In this document: positions 20,780 to 30,975 of the stretch, in pieces
Layout of the letters: every line of letters begins with the position of its first letter
Numbering within the stretch: position 1 is the first letter of the stretch
Assembly: GCA_010279815.1 (NCBI GenBank)
Contig: QEOQ01000207.1
Coordinates: 2,478,239-2,542,238, forward strand
From: Brachionus plicatilis
Lineage: Eukaryota; Rotifera; Eurotatoria; Ploima; Brachionidae
Reading direction: 5' to 3'
DNA: 64,000 nucleotides
Notes under the pieces: model-generated
Seen by the model: the letters and a program-made list of their open reading frames with translations, nothing else
What the model was told of the DNA's origin: nothing
Database searches by the model: none
Program-made: the position numbers and the translations under genes

Positions 20780-23700
20780 TCATTTCAAGACATGTTCAGA
20801 TAGAGTCACTTATACCATTCTTTGACATTTTCTTTATTTCATCCTCTGTTTCCCTGATTCCTTTTTTTTTTTTATTTTTTTGCTCATAAACTTTTGTTTC
20901 TTTCATTTAAAGATTAATTAATGCATTTTACTATTTAACAAAAATGGTTTTATTTTATTTTTTTTTTTAATTAAAAGTTTTAATGAATTGTCTGTTTTTA
21001 AAATTAAGATGAGATTCTTCAAATCTTCGAACAATGTATTTTTTTTAATTTTCTTTAAAAGTAGTTTCTTTTCAAATAAAAAAATGTTGATTCTTAGAAA
21101 ACGGTTTACACAAATAAATGCTTTTATTTAATTTATAAATTAAATTTTGCAGTTGAATTAAATACTTTTTAATAACGCGCAAAATTGCAGAGTTTTTGCA
21201 AAGTCTTATCTAATATTTTGCATGTTTTTGCATTATAGTTAGCATTTTGCAGATACCATTCAAAAATTATAAAAAAAATACTATTTGATATGTTTTTTTT
21301 TATCCGAAACTCCAAGATGCCTATCAAAATGAAGTAAAACTTTTCTTCAGCAATCTTCAAAATTTTTCAATCTTTAAACAAAATTTTAGATTTTATTTTG
21401 TAATTTTTAAAAATTATATCAAATTTTAATAGAATTTAAATAGCTTTGTTTGACCATTTTCAAATTCGCCAATACCAGGTGCCTTTAAAAGCGGCTTGTA
21501 TTCCATCAAAGCATTCATTGTTAATGGAGGAAACTTGCTTGTAGCCTTTAGCTTAATTTCTAGAAATAAAAATTAGCTTGTTATTAAAATTTCAAGAACT
21601 TAGACTGATGGACACCTTTTTGATTTATTCAATTTTTCAAATATTGCTATTAGATTCTTTTTTTATGAAAATTCAATTCCTTATCTATAAAACTATTCGA
21701 TTTTTTTGATTTAAAAATAAAAAATTATTATTTTTTACAACTGATTTATTCAGCTTTTTTGCATTTAAATATCTTAAAATGGTTCCAGAAAATTCGGAAA
21801 TTATTCAATTCGAAAAAATTTAAAATCTAACCCTAAAATATATTTTTTCAAGGATTAAATTTCATTAGCTTAAAATTTATTTTATTCAGAAAATATACTT
21901 GAATTTCATTTAAGCTCTCATTTTAAAAATTGAGTGCCTTAATTCCGTGCATTCTAGTTCAATGTATTAAACTTGTGGTTTCCGGAATAGATGCGATATT
22001 AAAAACATATTTTTCAATACTTCATGACTTGAATTTTAAAGTAGCATCAAAGCTTAAGTTAAAAACATAATTTGAGAATAAGTGCGGCTTCAATAATTAA
22101 AGCTCTTAAAATAATGCAGCTCTAAAAGTTGTATTCAATAGAAAAATATGTTCAATATTTATGAAATTTTTTTGAATTTTTTAAGTTATGAATACAAAAA
22201 ATTTTATTATTAAAAACAATTTTCTTGAAAAAAAAATAAGTGAAAATTAAAAGAGAATAAAAGATGATACTTAGTATGAAAAAAAAAATATCGAACAACT
22301 TAAACAAGAATTAATGGAACTTGACAAAGGTTAAAATTTTGATTTTAAATTTTTTTAAGTTAATTCGTAAATTTGAATAAAAAGGATAGAATTGCCTTTA
22401 TCGAAAATTATTTTTATTAAAAAAATAAATAATATTCATTTTTTTTCAAATTTTCAAATAAAGAAGAATCATTTAATTCAGAAATTAAAAAATAAGACAG
22501 AGATTTAAAATTTAGGAGCTTGGTTTTTAATTTCAGGTCCTAAACCTAGGACATGAAAAATTCAAAAACACATGTTTAGATCATGACTTTTAAACAACTC
22601 TGCTTTATTCCAATGGCAATACCGTAATTTTTTAGTCTATTTTCTTGTTTAGATTTCACTTAAACTGTAGTATTAAAAATAAATTTTATTTAAATAAAGT
22701 TGTGTTTTAACTATCATTATCATCTTATTTAACCGATCCAGATTTTAATCATTCTACACATTTTCCGCAAATACAAAAAATGGTTTTTTTTTTGAGTTTT
22801 GATTTCATTAACTTAATATTTTTTAGACCGGAAGGCTTCTCAAATAAAATCCTAATAATGTTCAAAAGTGGATTAGGTTTAAAATTTGAAAAATTGAATA
22901 ATATTTTTTCAATGAAATTTAAGTTGTATAAAATAAACTGATGGCAATGAATGAAAATTAAGGCAATACCTTTTTTAATATCGGGACTATCAATAAAACC
23001 GTTCATTTTCTTTGATTTGGAACTATTCATATCAGAATTACTTTTGGATTCACAGCTAAAATTTAGATAATTCTGAAAAGGTGACTCTTCAAGGAATTTT
23101 AGCTTTAATTTTTGTTTTTCGATTTTTGATTTGCCATCCTGGTAACTTAGACCAACGATACTGTAATCAACAGATTTACTTGTACTTTTTCTCCTAATGT
23201 CGCTCTTGTACTTTCGACTCATTATTGGTGATGCATAAATATCAATAAGTGACTTGGGTGTTTTGGATGTAATTTCCTAAAATTAAGCTTAAAAACTACA
23301 AATATAAGTTTTTTTTTTTTTAAATACATTTTTATAGTCTCCAGGCGGAAGATATTTTAGAATGCTAACGTTGTCTTTGTCACTCGGATTATTGGAATCA
23401 GTTTTATTCAAAATGTTTGTACGAATTTCGTTCATTTTGCTAGATCTGTACATTAGTTCGAGCTCATCGCGATAAACTCTTGCTTTAACTACTCTTGACA
23501 TATCAATTGGATTTGTTACTTTGGCAATTTCTTCTTCTTGATTTAGAAGATTTTTGTTGTTTTTTTCTTTTTGTTTTGTTGCTAACTGAAAGCCAATTAG
23601 TTAGGAAAAAAAAACTTAAAATCACTATTACTTTAACTTGTGAATAGTAGTCGATGTTCTTTGAAATAAAATTATGTTATTAGATATTAATAAAACTAAA

Positions 23701-23910
23701 AATCAAAAATTAACTTGGAGTTCTTTTTGAAGTTCGAAATTGTTTAAGTTACTATTAGAATTTTCTCTTATACTTTCCCATATTGTATAAGCAAATAGAC
23801 CTTTTTGATTTCCAGATTGGATTTTTTTTTCAAAACTGTCGTTTTTATTTAATCCATTGGCATGTTTAATCATTCTACCGGGAACAAGTATTTTGTTTTG
23901 TTGAAGAAAG
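20780..23910 (-). CDS. uncharacterised multi-exon gene (partial model)
   Basis: Four well-phased exons are seen: 23910-23715 (LVPGRMIKHANGLNKN, ending LQKELQ), a 27-nt exon 23658-23632 (NIDYYSQVK), 23585-23328 (LATKQKEKNNKN to PPGDYKN) and 23276-22970 (EITSKTPKSLIDIYASP to SPDIKK). Donors and acceptors are GT/AG and the phases 0/0/0 join without stops. The protein is basic, Ser/Asn/Lys-rich and probably disordered. I do not recognise a family. Possible downstream exons, less certain, are about 21565-21450 (FPPLTMNALMEYKPLLKAPG) and about 20865-20807 (ending MSKNGISDSI and a stop). The start exon is not found; it should lie above 23910. No transposon words are seen, so I treat it as a host gene. 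Confidence 0.5.
20882..21135. repeat. 255-bp direct repeat, copy 1
   Basis: From TTTTGTTTCTTTCATTTAAA to TTTAATTTATAAATT this segment matches 24185-24445 with a small number of substitutions and 1-2-base length changes in T-runs. Orientation is the same. The pair encloses the minus-strand gene at 21.4-23.9 kb. It is AT-rich and non-coding. Confidence 0.8.
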
Positions 23911-24182
23911 CTTTATTTAAAGTTTATAAAGTATTAGTTCAAAATTTAATATTTTAAATTTGTTGATTGCAGTATAGGTAACTATAGAAATAGGTAATAA
24001 TTTAGTCAATAATTATAAATTAGAAATTTATTGGAAATTAAATTACTCCATGTTAAAATAAATTTTGTTTTGTTAGATAATTTTAATTTGCAAGTGTTTT
24101 ATCTTTACACTTTTATTTAAAGAACACATTTATTTTAACGATTTGGCCTAGTCCTGATCTGGTTTAAGGTCCAGTTACTCCA

Positions 24183-24445
24183 TGCTTATATACTTTTGTT
24201 TCTTTCATTTAAAGGTTAATTTATGAATTTTACTATTTAACAAAAATTGTTTTATTTTCTTTTTTTTTAATTAAAAGTTATAATGAATTGTCTGTTTATA
24301 AAATTCAGATGAGATTCTTCAAATCTTCGAACAATATATTTTTTTTTAATTTTCTTTAAAAGTAGTTTCTTTTCAAATAAAAAAATGTTGATTTTTAAAA
24401 AACGGTTTACACAAATAAATGCTTTTATTTAATTTATAAATTATA
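24183..24445. repeat. 255-bp direct repeat, copy 2
   Basis: Partner of 20882-21135, about 3.3 kb away, same orientation. The two copies differ by scattered substitutions. Neither end shows the TG...CA of an LTR and no retroviral primer site is visible. A segmental duplication or two copies of a non-autonomous repeat are both possible. Confidence 0.8.
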
Positions 24446-25230
24446 TTGATACATTATTAACTAATAGACAAATTAGTATGGAGGAAGGCGTTTGGCACAT
24501 AAGCAAAAAATAACATGAAGCATTAAATCTAAAAATATTGTATAAAAAAAAATAAAGATTATTGTATTTTTTATTTTTTATCTCATATAGTTTAAACATA
24601 AGCATAAAATTTTTTGTATTTAAAAACAAAAATTAATGAGAAAAAATTCGATAAAAATTTTTTTAAAAATTCAAATTTAAAAATATTTAAAAAAAAACTG
24701 AGTATTGTGCGATTTGGCTGCAAGTATTTATGTCAGATTTTAACCAACCAGCACAACTCTTATTACATTTTCGTATTTATTTTGTCCCAAACACTATACC
24801 CAGCACAAGAAAAAAGTTGTACTGACCGACATTGGAACGACTTTTTAAAGGTGTTAAAATTATCATTTATTATTTATAAAAATTTTGGATGAGGTAATCT
24901 TTAATTATTAACCCTAATTTTGTCGATAATTTTCAAAAATCGTTAAAATATGTATATATTTAGAATTCGGTATTTTCGATAGTTTTTTTATAAAAACGAT
25001 TTTAACAAAATAAAAAATTAAATTTTTAAAAACGATGATGAAAATCTAATTTGTTTTAATGTTTATTTCTTTAATTTTCTTTCAACAAATTTTCTTAAAT
25101 TAATCTGAACAAATTATTTGAAATAAAATTTTCAAAATAAAATCAAATTTAATATTTTTTTTCATATTTTAAATTAATGCTACTTTTAATGCTTTTAAAA
25201 TTTTTAAAAGATCTAAGTAAATTTTTTTTT
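24446..25230. other. gene-free stretch
   Basis: The open frame 24614-24892 (+) has no recognisable motif and a composition expected by chance in its first half. The second half (about 24760-24860) is a little less AT-rich and could be a relic. A TTTCGAT/ATCGTT-rich piece lies at 24915-25035. Confidence 0.35.
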
Positions 25231-25232
25231 TT

Positions 25233-25525
25233 GACCGTTTTGTGGCCGGCCGGTCTGCACATAGTCGGTCGTTTAACGGCCTTTCAGTTGGCCGGCCACT
25301 TCGACCTCACGGTCTTCTAAATTTTGGACGGCCATTTCACGGCCGGTCTGTCTTGTGACCGACCCTAGAAAGGTCGGCCTTTTTAAAAACGGTCCACAGA
25401 CGGCCGGCCAATTCACTGACGGTCTAAAATGCGGCCGTTAAATTTCCGGCCAAAATAGGCCGTTTATACTGGCCGGCCTACTGGCCTTTCAAGTCCAGCC
25501 GAGTTGGCCGTCGCCTAACACTAAT
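25233..25525. repeat. GC-rich patch of CGGCC/GGCCGGCC motifs
   Basis: About 290 bases, more than half G+C, in an otherwise strongly AT-rich region. The octamer GGCCGGCC occurs four times. Related words ACGGCC, CGGTC and GGTCGG and their complements alternate throughout, so the patch is full of short inverted repeats. It starts sharply after a T-run and ends at GCCTAACACTAATTTTTAG, which looks like a transposon end (inverted: TTAGTGTTAGGCGACGGCC). It is probably the sub-terminal array of a hAT-like MITE. I do not find a matching left end. Confidence 0.55.
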
Positions 25526-26179
25526 TTTTAGTTTCAAAAAATATCTACTCTCTGTTTTCCATTTCTTTTAAATTGAGTTTTTTGTTAAAATACATCAAAC
25601 GAGCGTCAAATATCACTGAGTTAAAATTTAAAAAGCATGTAAGGTGAACTTTGGTTCATTTTTTACTGGAACAATTCTTGTTCTCAGGTTTTGTGAACTA
25701 TTAGCTAAACTAATGGAAAAATTGTTCAACAAATTTGAATTTTTTTAATCTACTATAAAAATGCTAATTGTAATATTAAAAAATAAGTTAGAAAGAATAA
25801 AACTAAAAAATATTTATTAAATAAAACCAAATCATTGTTTATCAGTTCGATTCTTGTCAGAGCTGCAGTTGGTATACCTTGATTAATGAATAAGATTTCT
25901 TTTGAAAAGGAATCATTTAAATATATTGTTATTGTGAAGTTCGAGAAAGTAATAAGATATTAGAATTTGCGAAACAAATCCAAGAAACATATATCGTTGA
26001 TAGATATAAATATTTATTAACTGTCATTTTAACGTGAAACAAAATCACAGTTAAAAAATATAAATGTTTCTATTTATTCCTAAAACTTATTAAATTAATG
26101 AAGAAATTGGCAAATTGATACTAAGCAATCAATATTAATATAATGCATGACCACACATATTAATGTGTTAATGAGAAGA

Positions 26180-27220
26180 AGCTAATCTTCATTCCACTTG
26201 AAACTTAAATCTAAATCTGATTGGAGTTACGCTTCGCTTATTTCTAATACCGTTAGCCTGAAAATTTTTGTATCATCTGCATACATTTTGACATTCTCTA
26301 TACCTTTTGGTAGATCATTGATGTACAAAACGAAAAAAAGTGAACCAATTACTAGCAGTCAATCCCTTTGTGGTTGACTGCTTAATAACCCAACCCAATC
26401 CGACAAACCAATTTGACCTTAAAAAATTAGCTGTCTTCTATATTTCATAAATTTTTGAACAATTTTAGTGTCCGACTATCAAAGACATACGCTTTCAATT
26501 TAGCTGTTAGTCGTCTGTGCAGAACAGTTTCAAATATTTTCGCAAAGTTAGCAGAATCACGGGTACATGAATACTTTTGTCTAGATTCATTGAAATGAAA
26601 TCTCCAGAAGATAAGATGTACACACCTTGCTTTTGATAAATCCATACTGTTCTTTAGATAAAATATTATTCTTAAGACATACACCACCGCCTTTCCATTT
26701 TTTACTTCTGTCCTTTCTGTACAAACCGTATCTTTTAACATTAGTAATAAAGATGCTCTTGAACCATGTCTCACTTACTTCCAAAATTTGTGGGCTATAT
26801 GATTTAAAAACAACACTGAATTCATCTAGTAAATCAAAAGAAGTCGCATTTAAATACATACTCTATAACAATTCGAGATTATCTAGAGGTGATGACGCTT
26901 CTGATGAATGATTATTACATCTTGAATTTTACGATCTGATATCCACGGATCTGATATTTCGAAAGGCAATTGTTTACTTCTTTTCTTTGTTTTCTCAATT
27001 CATATTCTAAAGCTCTTCGGTTTCAGTCAAATCATGACTAATATAAACAGATTTGAGAGAATTTGAACCTTTCAACTTCTTGGCAGGTAGAAGTAGTTCT
27101 TTGAGATCGAGAAGTATTGAGTCAGTTTTAATTTGGTCTTAAGACCTCAAACGTCTTGAATACGGTGCCTTGATATCACTCTGAAATTATCTACCTTTGG
27201 GAACGGGTCAAGACTGGTGA
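26180..27220 (-). mobile_element. LINE copy (ORF1 end, endonuclease fused to RT)
   Basis: Read on -, 27220-26930 gives the end of a LINE ORF1 (SLKSVYISHDLTETEEL, then LRKQRKEVNNCL). Then 26860-26690 is the start of the APE endonuclease: LNATSFDLLDEFSVVFKSYS, SETWFKS, YRKDRSKKWKGGGVCL. In the same frame this continues straight into RT block 1 (LSKEQYGFIKSKVCTSYLLE). In other frames FAKIFETVLHRRLTAKLKAY, LFVLYINDLPKGIENVKMYA and DDTKIF follow at 26570-26270. The endonuclease catalytic half and the RT start are missing. Multiple frameshifts make it dead. Confidence 0.8.
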
Positions 27221-27362
27221 GTCAAAGGGACTTTTAATAATGGCGTTGAAAGACCTAAGGAAAGAGTTAATAAAAAACTTTGTTATATGCAGCAATGCTT
27301 GGGCAAACTTTACACCAATATAATTTTTTATCGTGCTACATGAGGTAGGACTTGTCGCAGAA

Positions 27363-27412
27363 AACTATATTACTACTACTACTACTACTACTACTTTTAC
27401 TACTGCTTCTAC
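27363..27412. repeat. (ACT)n microsatellite
   Basis: Eight or more uninterrupted ACT units followed by degenerate ones (TTTACTACTGCTTCTACC). No coding frame uses it. Confidence 0.9.
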
Positions 27413-27479
27413 CACTCCTATTTTCTGAAACTCTATGTTATTTGTTTGATTTACTTCATTTATATGAATAAATTTTACA

Positions 27480-27900
27480 ATTTTCTTTACAATCAGGTTA
27501 AGAAAATGAAACAAACAGCCGATATGTTGAAGATCACTTACCGTTGACAGGTATTGAATTTAAAAGCTGTCTAACAAAAAGCACTTTGAATTATTCTGGC
27601 ATGATCAGTTACAATCAAAACTAATTTATTTAATGTCCCCCAATATTTGAACACCTTGAATAATGCGTTTTATATATTCTCGGAGCTATGACTACCATGA
27701 AGTTTACATTTTCTATTTCCGACTTTATAGCTCGGTCATTTCATTAAAAAATGGCATATTTGACTAATTAACCGTAAAGCTGTATGGAAGTACATCTGTC
27801 AAGCGAAACTGAAACAGCATGTGCTTAAAGCAGTTCATGTTGAACAAGCTGCTATGCTTTTAAAAATTCTTTTAGCAAAATTTGAATATTAACCCTGAAG
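27480..27900 (-). pseudogene. hAT transposase relic
   Basis: Minus-strand frames give SFTVN near 27780, then KLVLIVTDHARIIQSAF near 27600, then LQHIGC and FLNLIVK near 27510-27480. The order TD-x-A-N-I-x-SA followed by C-x-x-H-x-LNL-x-V is the conserved core of hAT transposases (first catalytic aspartate region and CH-LNL box). Several frameshifts and stops are present. Ends were not found. Confidence 0.5.
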
Positions 27901-28030
27901 CGAGTTAGAATAATAAAACATAGATTTAAAACCAGGGCAAACTTTCTAAATTAGAATTTTTTGAAATTACGAACGATAACGCATTTATTAAAAATTTTAA
28001 TAAAAGCTGAACCGCTTGTTACCCTGAATA

Positions 28031-28190
28031 ATCACTTATTCATCAGCTTGTCAACTGATGCACAATGATAAGTAAGAATAATACTTGTCACGTATCTCAA
28101 AAGTTAGACGCTTCGAAATGCTGACATATACATTATGCATTAAGCTCACATGTTGACTTAATTATAAGCTCGTGTTCTTGTTTGGGAAAA
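28031..28190. repeat. dispersed repeat shared with 44165-44285
   Basis: Shared blocks in the same order and orientation: TCATCAGCTT(G/C)TCAA(C/T)TGAT, then TTGACTTAATTATAA and CGTGTTC. The spacing is close to 100 bases in both copies. It may be a SINE; no clear pol III boxes or tail seen. Unclassified. Confidence 0.55.
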
Positions 28191-28209
28191 AGAAATTATC
28201 GACAAAAGC

Positions 28210-29690
28210 ACTAGCTTTGAATAAATCGGAAGACTTTGTTTTCATGGACTTTGCAAAAGCCTTCGATTAAGTCCCGCATGAAAGACTCGTGTTGAAATTA
28301 TTCAAATATGACATTCAAGTCGAACTTTTAATCTGGAAAAGAGCATTCCTCACCGACCGTGGACAACGATTACAGTGCACTCGCGCTACAACGAATGAGC
28401 GGGACTTTATAATGTCATTCGTTATATGAAAAATCGTTATATCAAATTTTCCATGTTTATTGATTGGTGTTAAAAAAAAATGTATAATTGGGCGGTTGAT
28501 AGATTTTTTTTAATTTTTTATTGACAAAATAAGATAAGAAAACACAAAGTAATTAACATAAACAATAAAAATAAGAAAAAATTAAATAAACTAATTAGAT
28601 AAACTGAAAAAACTTGTGATTTTCGATTGTTTTTTTGATTCGATTGATTGAATAGAGGCTTATATAATAATTTTTGATTGGTTGGTTTCTTTTTATTTTG
28701 TCATTATTTTTCAGGAGTTGACACATACAGATTAAAATTTCATTGATAAACAAAAATTATAACGAATGTGCTAAAAAAAGATTGTATTCGTTAAAGAAAG
28801 TGACAATAAACGTTGTTATGTATAAGTTAAGTATGAAAATGGGCTTTGATTTCCCATTCGCAGTAGCGAATTTTTCATAATTTCATATTCGTAATATGAT
28901 ATTTTGTCAGCCATTGATTTGAATGGAGAGGAAATCGGGGCTTATACATCATTCGCTGTAACGCGATATTCGTGATAAAGCGAATCGTTATAGCGCGAGT
29001 GCACTGTAGTCTAAGGAGCAACTATCTCTGATTGGCTGAAACTAAACAGCGGACAAATGAAGTTAAAGTTTTGGCAAATCGAACCCAAAAGCGACTTAAA
29101 CAATGAGCGATTACAACTCAGAATCGAGATTCGAACTAGTCAAAACTATGTGCGAAAGATAGCGATTTTAAATGATTTAAATCCGAACGCACAAGTATAC
29201 AAAGCTAAAAATCAAACAGTATTCTGGACGAGAATTTTTGTGCATCGTGACGCTTTGTAATTGAAAAAAATTTACATTTCATACATTCGGCCCTAAATTG
29301 AATTCGCTATCTCAGCCTGGTCACCTTACACCAAATCAGACATTGAAACTCTAGAGAAAGTACAGTATAAAGCAACAAAATTATCACACAAGCTAAGACA
29401 CCTTCATTACAATACTATATGTAAAGGTTAGGCTTATCAACACTTTGAGAGAGAAGAATTTGAGGTGACCAAATCCAAAAAATATAAAATTGAAAAAGGT
29501 CTAGAGAAAATAAACTGGCTCACATCGCCACAATTCGGAGAGCCTCGCTAAGGCCAAAGAGGGTTCTTTAAACGAGAAAAAGTGAAATGATGCAATCAAA
29601 GACACGAATCCTTTAGCACAAGGATAGCAAACAGTCGTTTTATGATTTCTGATTGATTTTGAAGTGTTCATGGGAAATTACTTCTGTTAT
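28210..29690 (+). mobile_element. LINE RT 3' part, interrupted by a MITE
   Basis: Plus-strand RT words: VFMDFAKAFD at about 28240, VPHERLVLKLFKYDIQVELL, then AFLTDRGQRLQ up to 28370. There a TA-flanked element (28373-29006) cuts the frame. After it come GATISDWLKLNSGQ and, at 29300-29500, SAWSPYTKSDIETLEKVQYK and ATKLSHKLRHLHYN. An in-frame stop follows AKAFD, and frameshifts occur later. It is the same LINE family as at 1-1285, to judge by the LEKVQ-ATKL region. The region between GDD and SAW is largely deleted or scrambled. Confidence 0.75.
28373..29006. mobile_element. Tc1/mariner-type MITE inserted in LINE, TA TSD
   Basis: TA (28371-28372 and 29007-29008) flanks ends CAGTGCACTCGCGCTACAAC and inverted CAGTGCACTCGCGCTATAAC. 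Words of the type ATTCGTTATA/TATAACGA recur just inside both ends. 634 bp, no transposase frame. Removing it would rejoin the LINE words on either side, so it is younger than the LINE. Confidence 0.85.
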
Positions 29691-29699
29691 GATTTATAA

Positions 29700-30975
29700 T
29701 AAAAGATTATAAACTTCACAACTTCTTTTTTACTCAAATGGCTTATAGAAAGCTAGCTGGCCTTCAACAATAATTTTTTCTGACTGCTACTACTTTTTTT
29801 GTTCGAACGTATTTTTCCAATTAGTATTAAAGTAAATGCTAAAAAAGTTATTCACAAATTAATTTTTTCTAATTGACAAACATAAAAATCAAAATAAACA
29901 AAATAATAAAATAATTTTTTATTTTTAATTTTATTTATAAATCAAATGCAATAAAAGCATTATTTATTAAGAAACATTTGATAAATTGAAGTAATTGAAG
30001 TGAAATCAAAAAAACTTCAAAATTTATGTGTTTACTAATTGTCTTTAAAGGATTCATAAGCTTGTATACACCCTTCTTATATTTTGTCTTTTAGTTAATT
30101 AGTTGCTTGACAATTTTAAAATTTTCAAAACAAAAATTTGGTAATCTTTGTGCTCTAGTTTTATGCATCCGTCCAAATTTACAAATAAAAAAATATATTA
30201 AAATTATTTATTTTATGATATTATTTATTTAATTTATAAAGTTGCTCATAAATATAATCAAAAGCTATATCGATTTCCAGATCTAAATGAAAAAGTGATT
30301 TTGTTCTTTTCCTCTGTCGTTAATAAAATTCAAAAAATATTTCTAGTAATACTGAGAAAACAGGCTAGATCTTTGAAGAAATTCATCATGGTCATGGAAG
30401 AGCTGAATAACTGGACTTAAATTTTTTTCATACATTTGCTAAGTTCAATAGAGTATTTTTTAAAAATCTTATTAATAAATTTTTCACAACAAAATTAAAT
30501 TCAAGTTATTTGCTTTGATAACAAAAAATTTTATATTTAATATTTAGTTTTTTAATGAGTTTTATTTGATTCACTTTTTTTTTCATCAATTTTAAATAAT
30601 TCCCCTAATTAAAGTCATCATTTTAACTAATTTAATAAATCGATACCAAAAATTATTAAATATATTTAATAATTTTTTAAATCAATTATAAAAATTATTA
30701 AGTCCTTTTTATAAATAATACTTTCCGATTTAAATTTTTGCAAAAGTTTGAAAAATTTTTTTCTGACTTTATTTGGGCATTTTAATAAATCAATTCTTAA
30801 AAATTAAAGAAATTAATAAAAACAATTAAAAATCATCAATTTATTAAAAAATTTACTAATTGCTTAATTTTTCTTAACAAATTAAAAAATTTTGTTTCAT
30901 TTTTTCTAAAATTTAAAAAAAGATAAATGATGTTGATTATGAAGCATTTAACCATAAACAGCTCTAAAATCAGTT
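29700..30975. other. 3' flank of CCDC66, gene-free
   Basis: AT-rich sequence with no coding frame or clear repeat ends. It contains the 3' UTR of CCDC66 (minus strand) below 30976; several AATAAA-like words occur there on the minus strand, and I cannot choose one. Confidence 0.45.

Noticed and set aside
20882..24445. Direct repeats as LTRs of a retrotransposon
   Set aside because: No TG...CA ends, no primer binding site or polypurine tract, no gag or pol between them, and a host-like gene on the minus strand instead.
25233..25525. GC-rich patch as a CpG-island promoter
   Set aside because: It is a repetitive array of a few words with end-like borders, and no gene start lies next to it.
26360..26390. 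AGCAGTCAA...TTGACTGCT hairpin as an RNA gene or terminator
   Set aside because: It lies within decayed LINE reverse transcriptase sequence and is best explained as chance.
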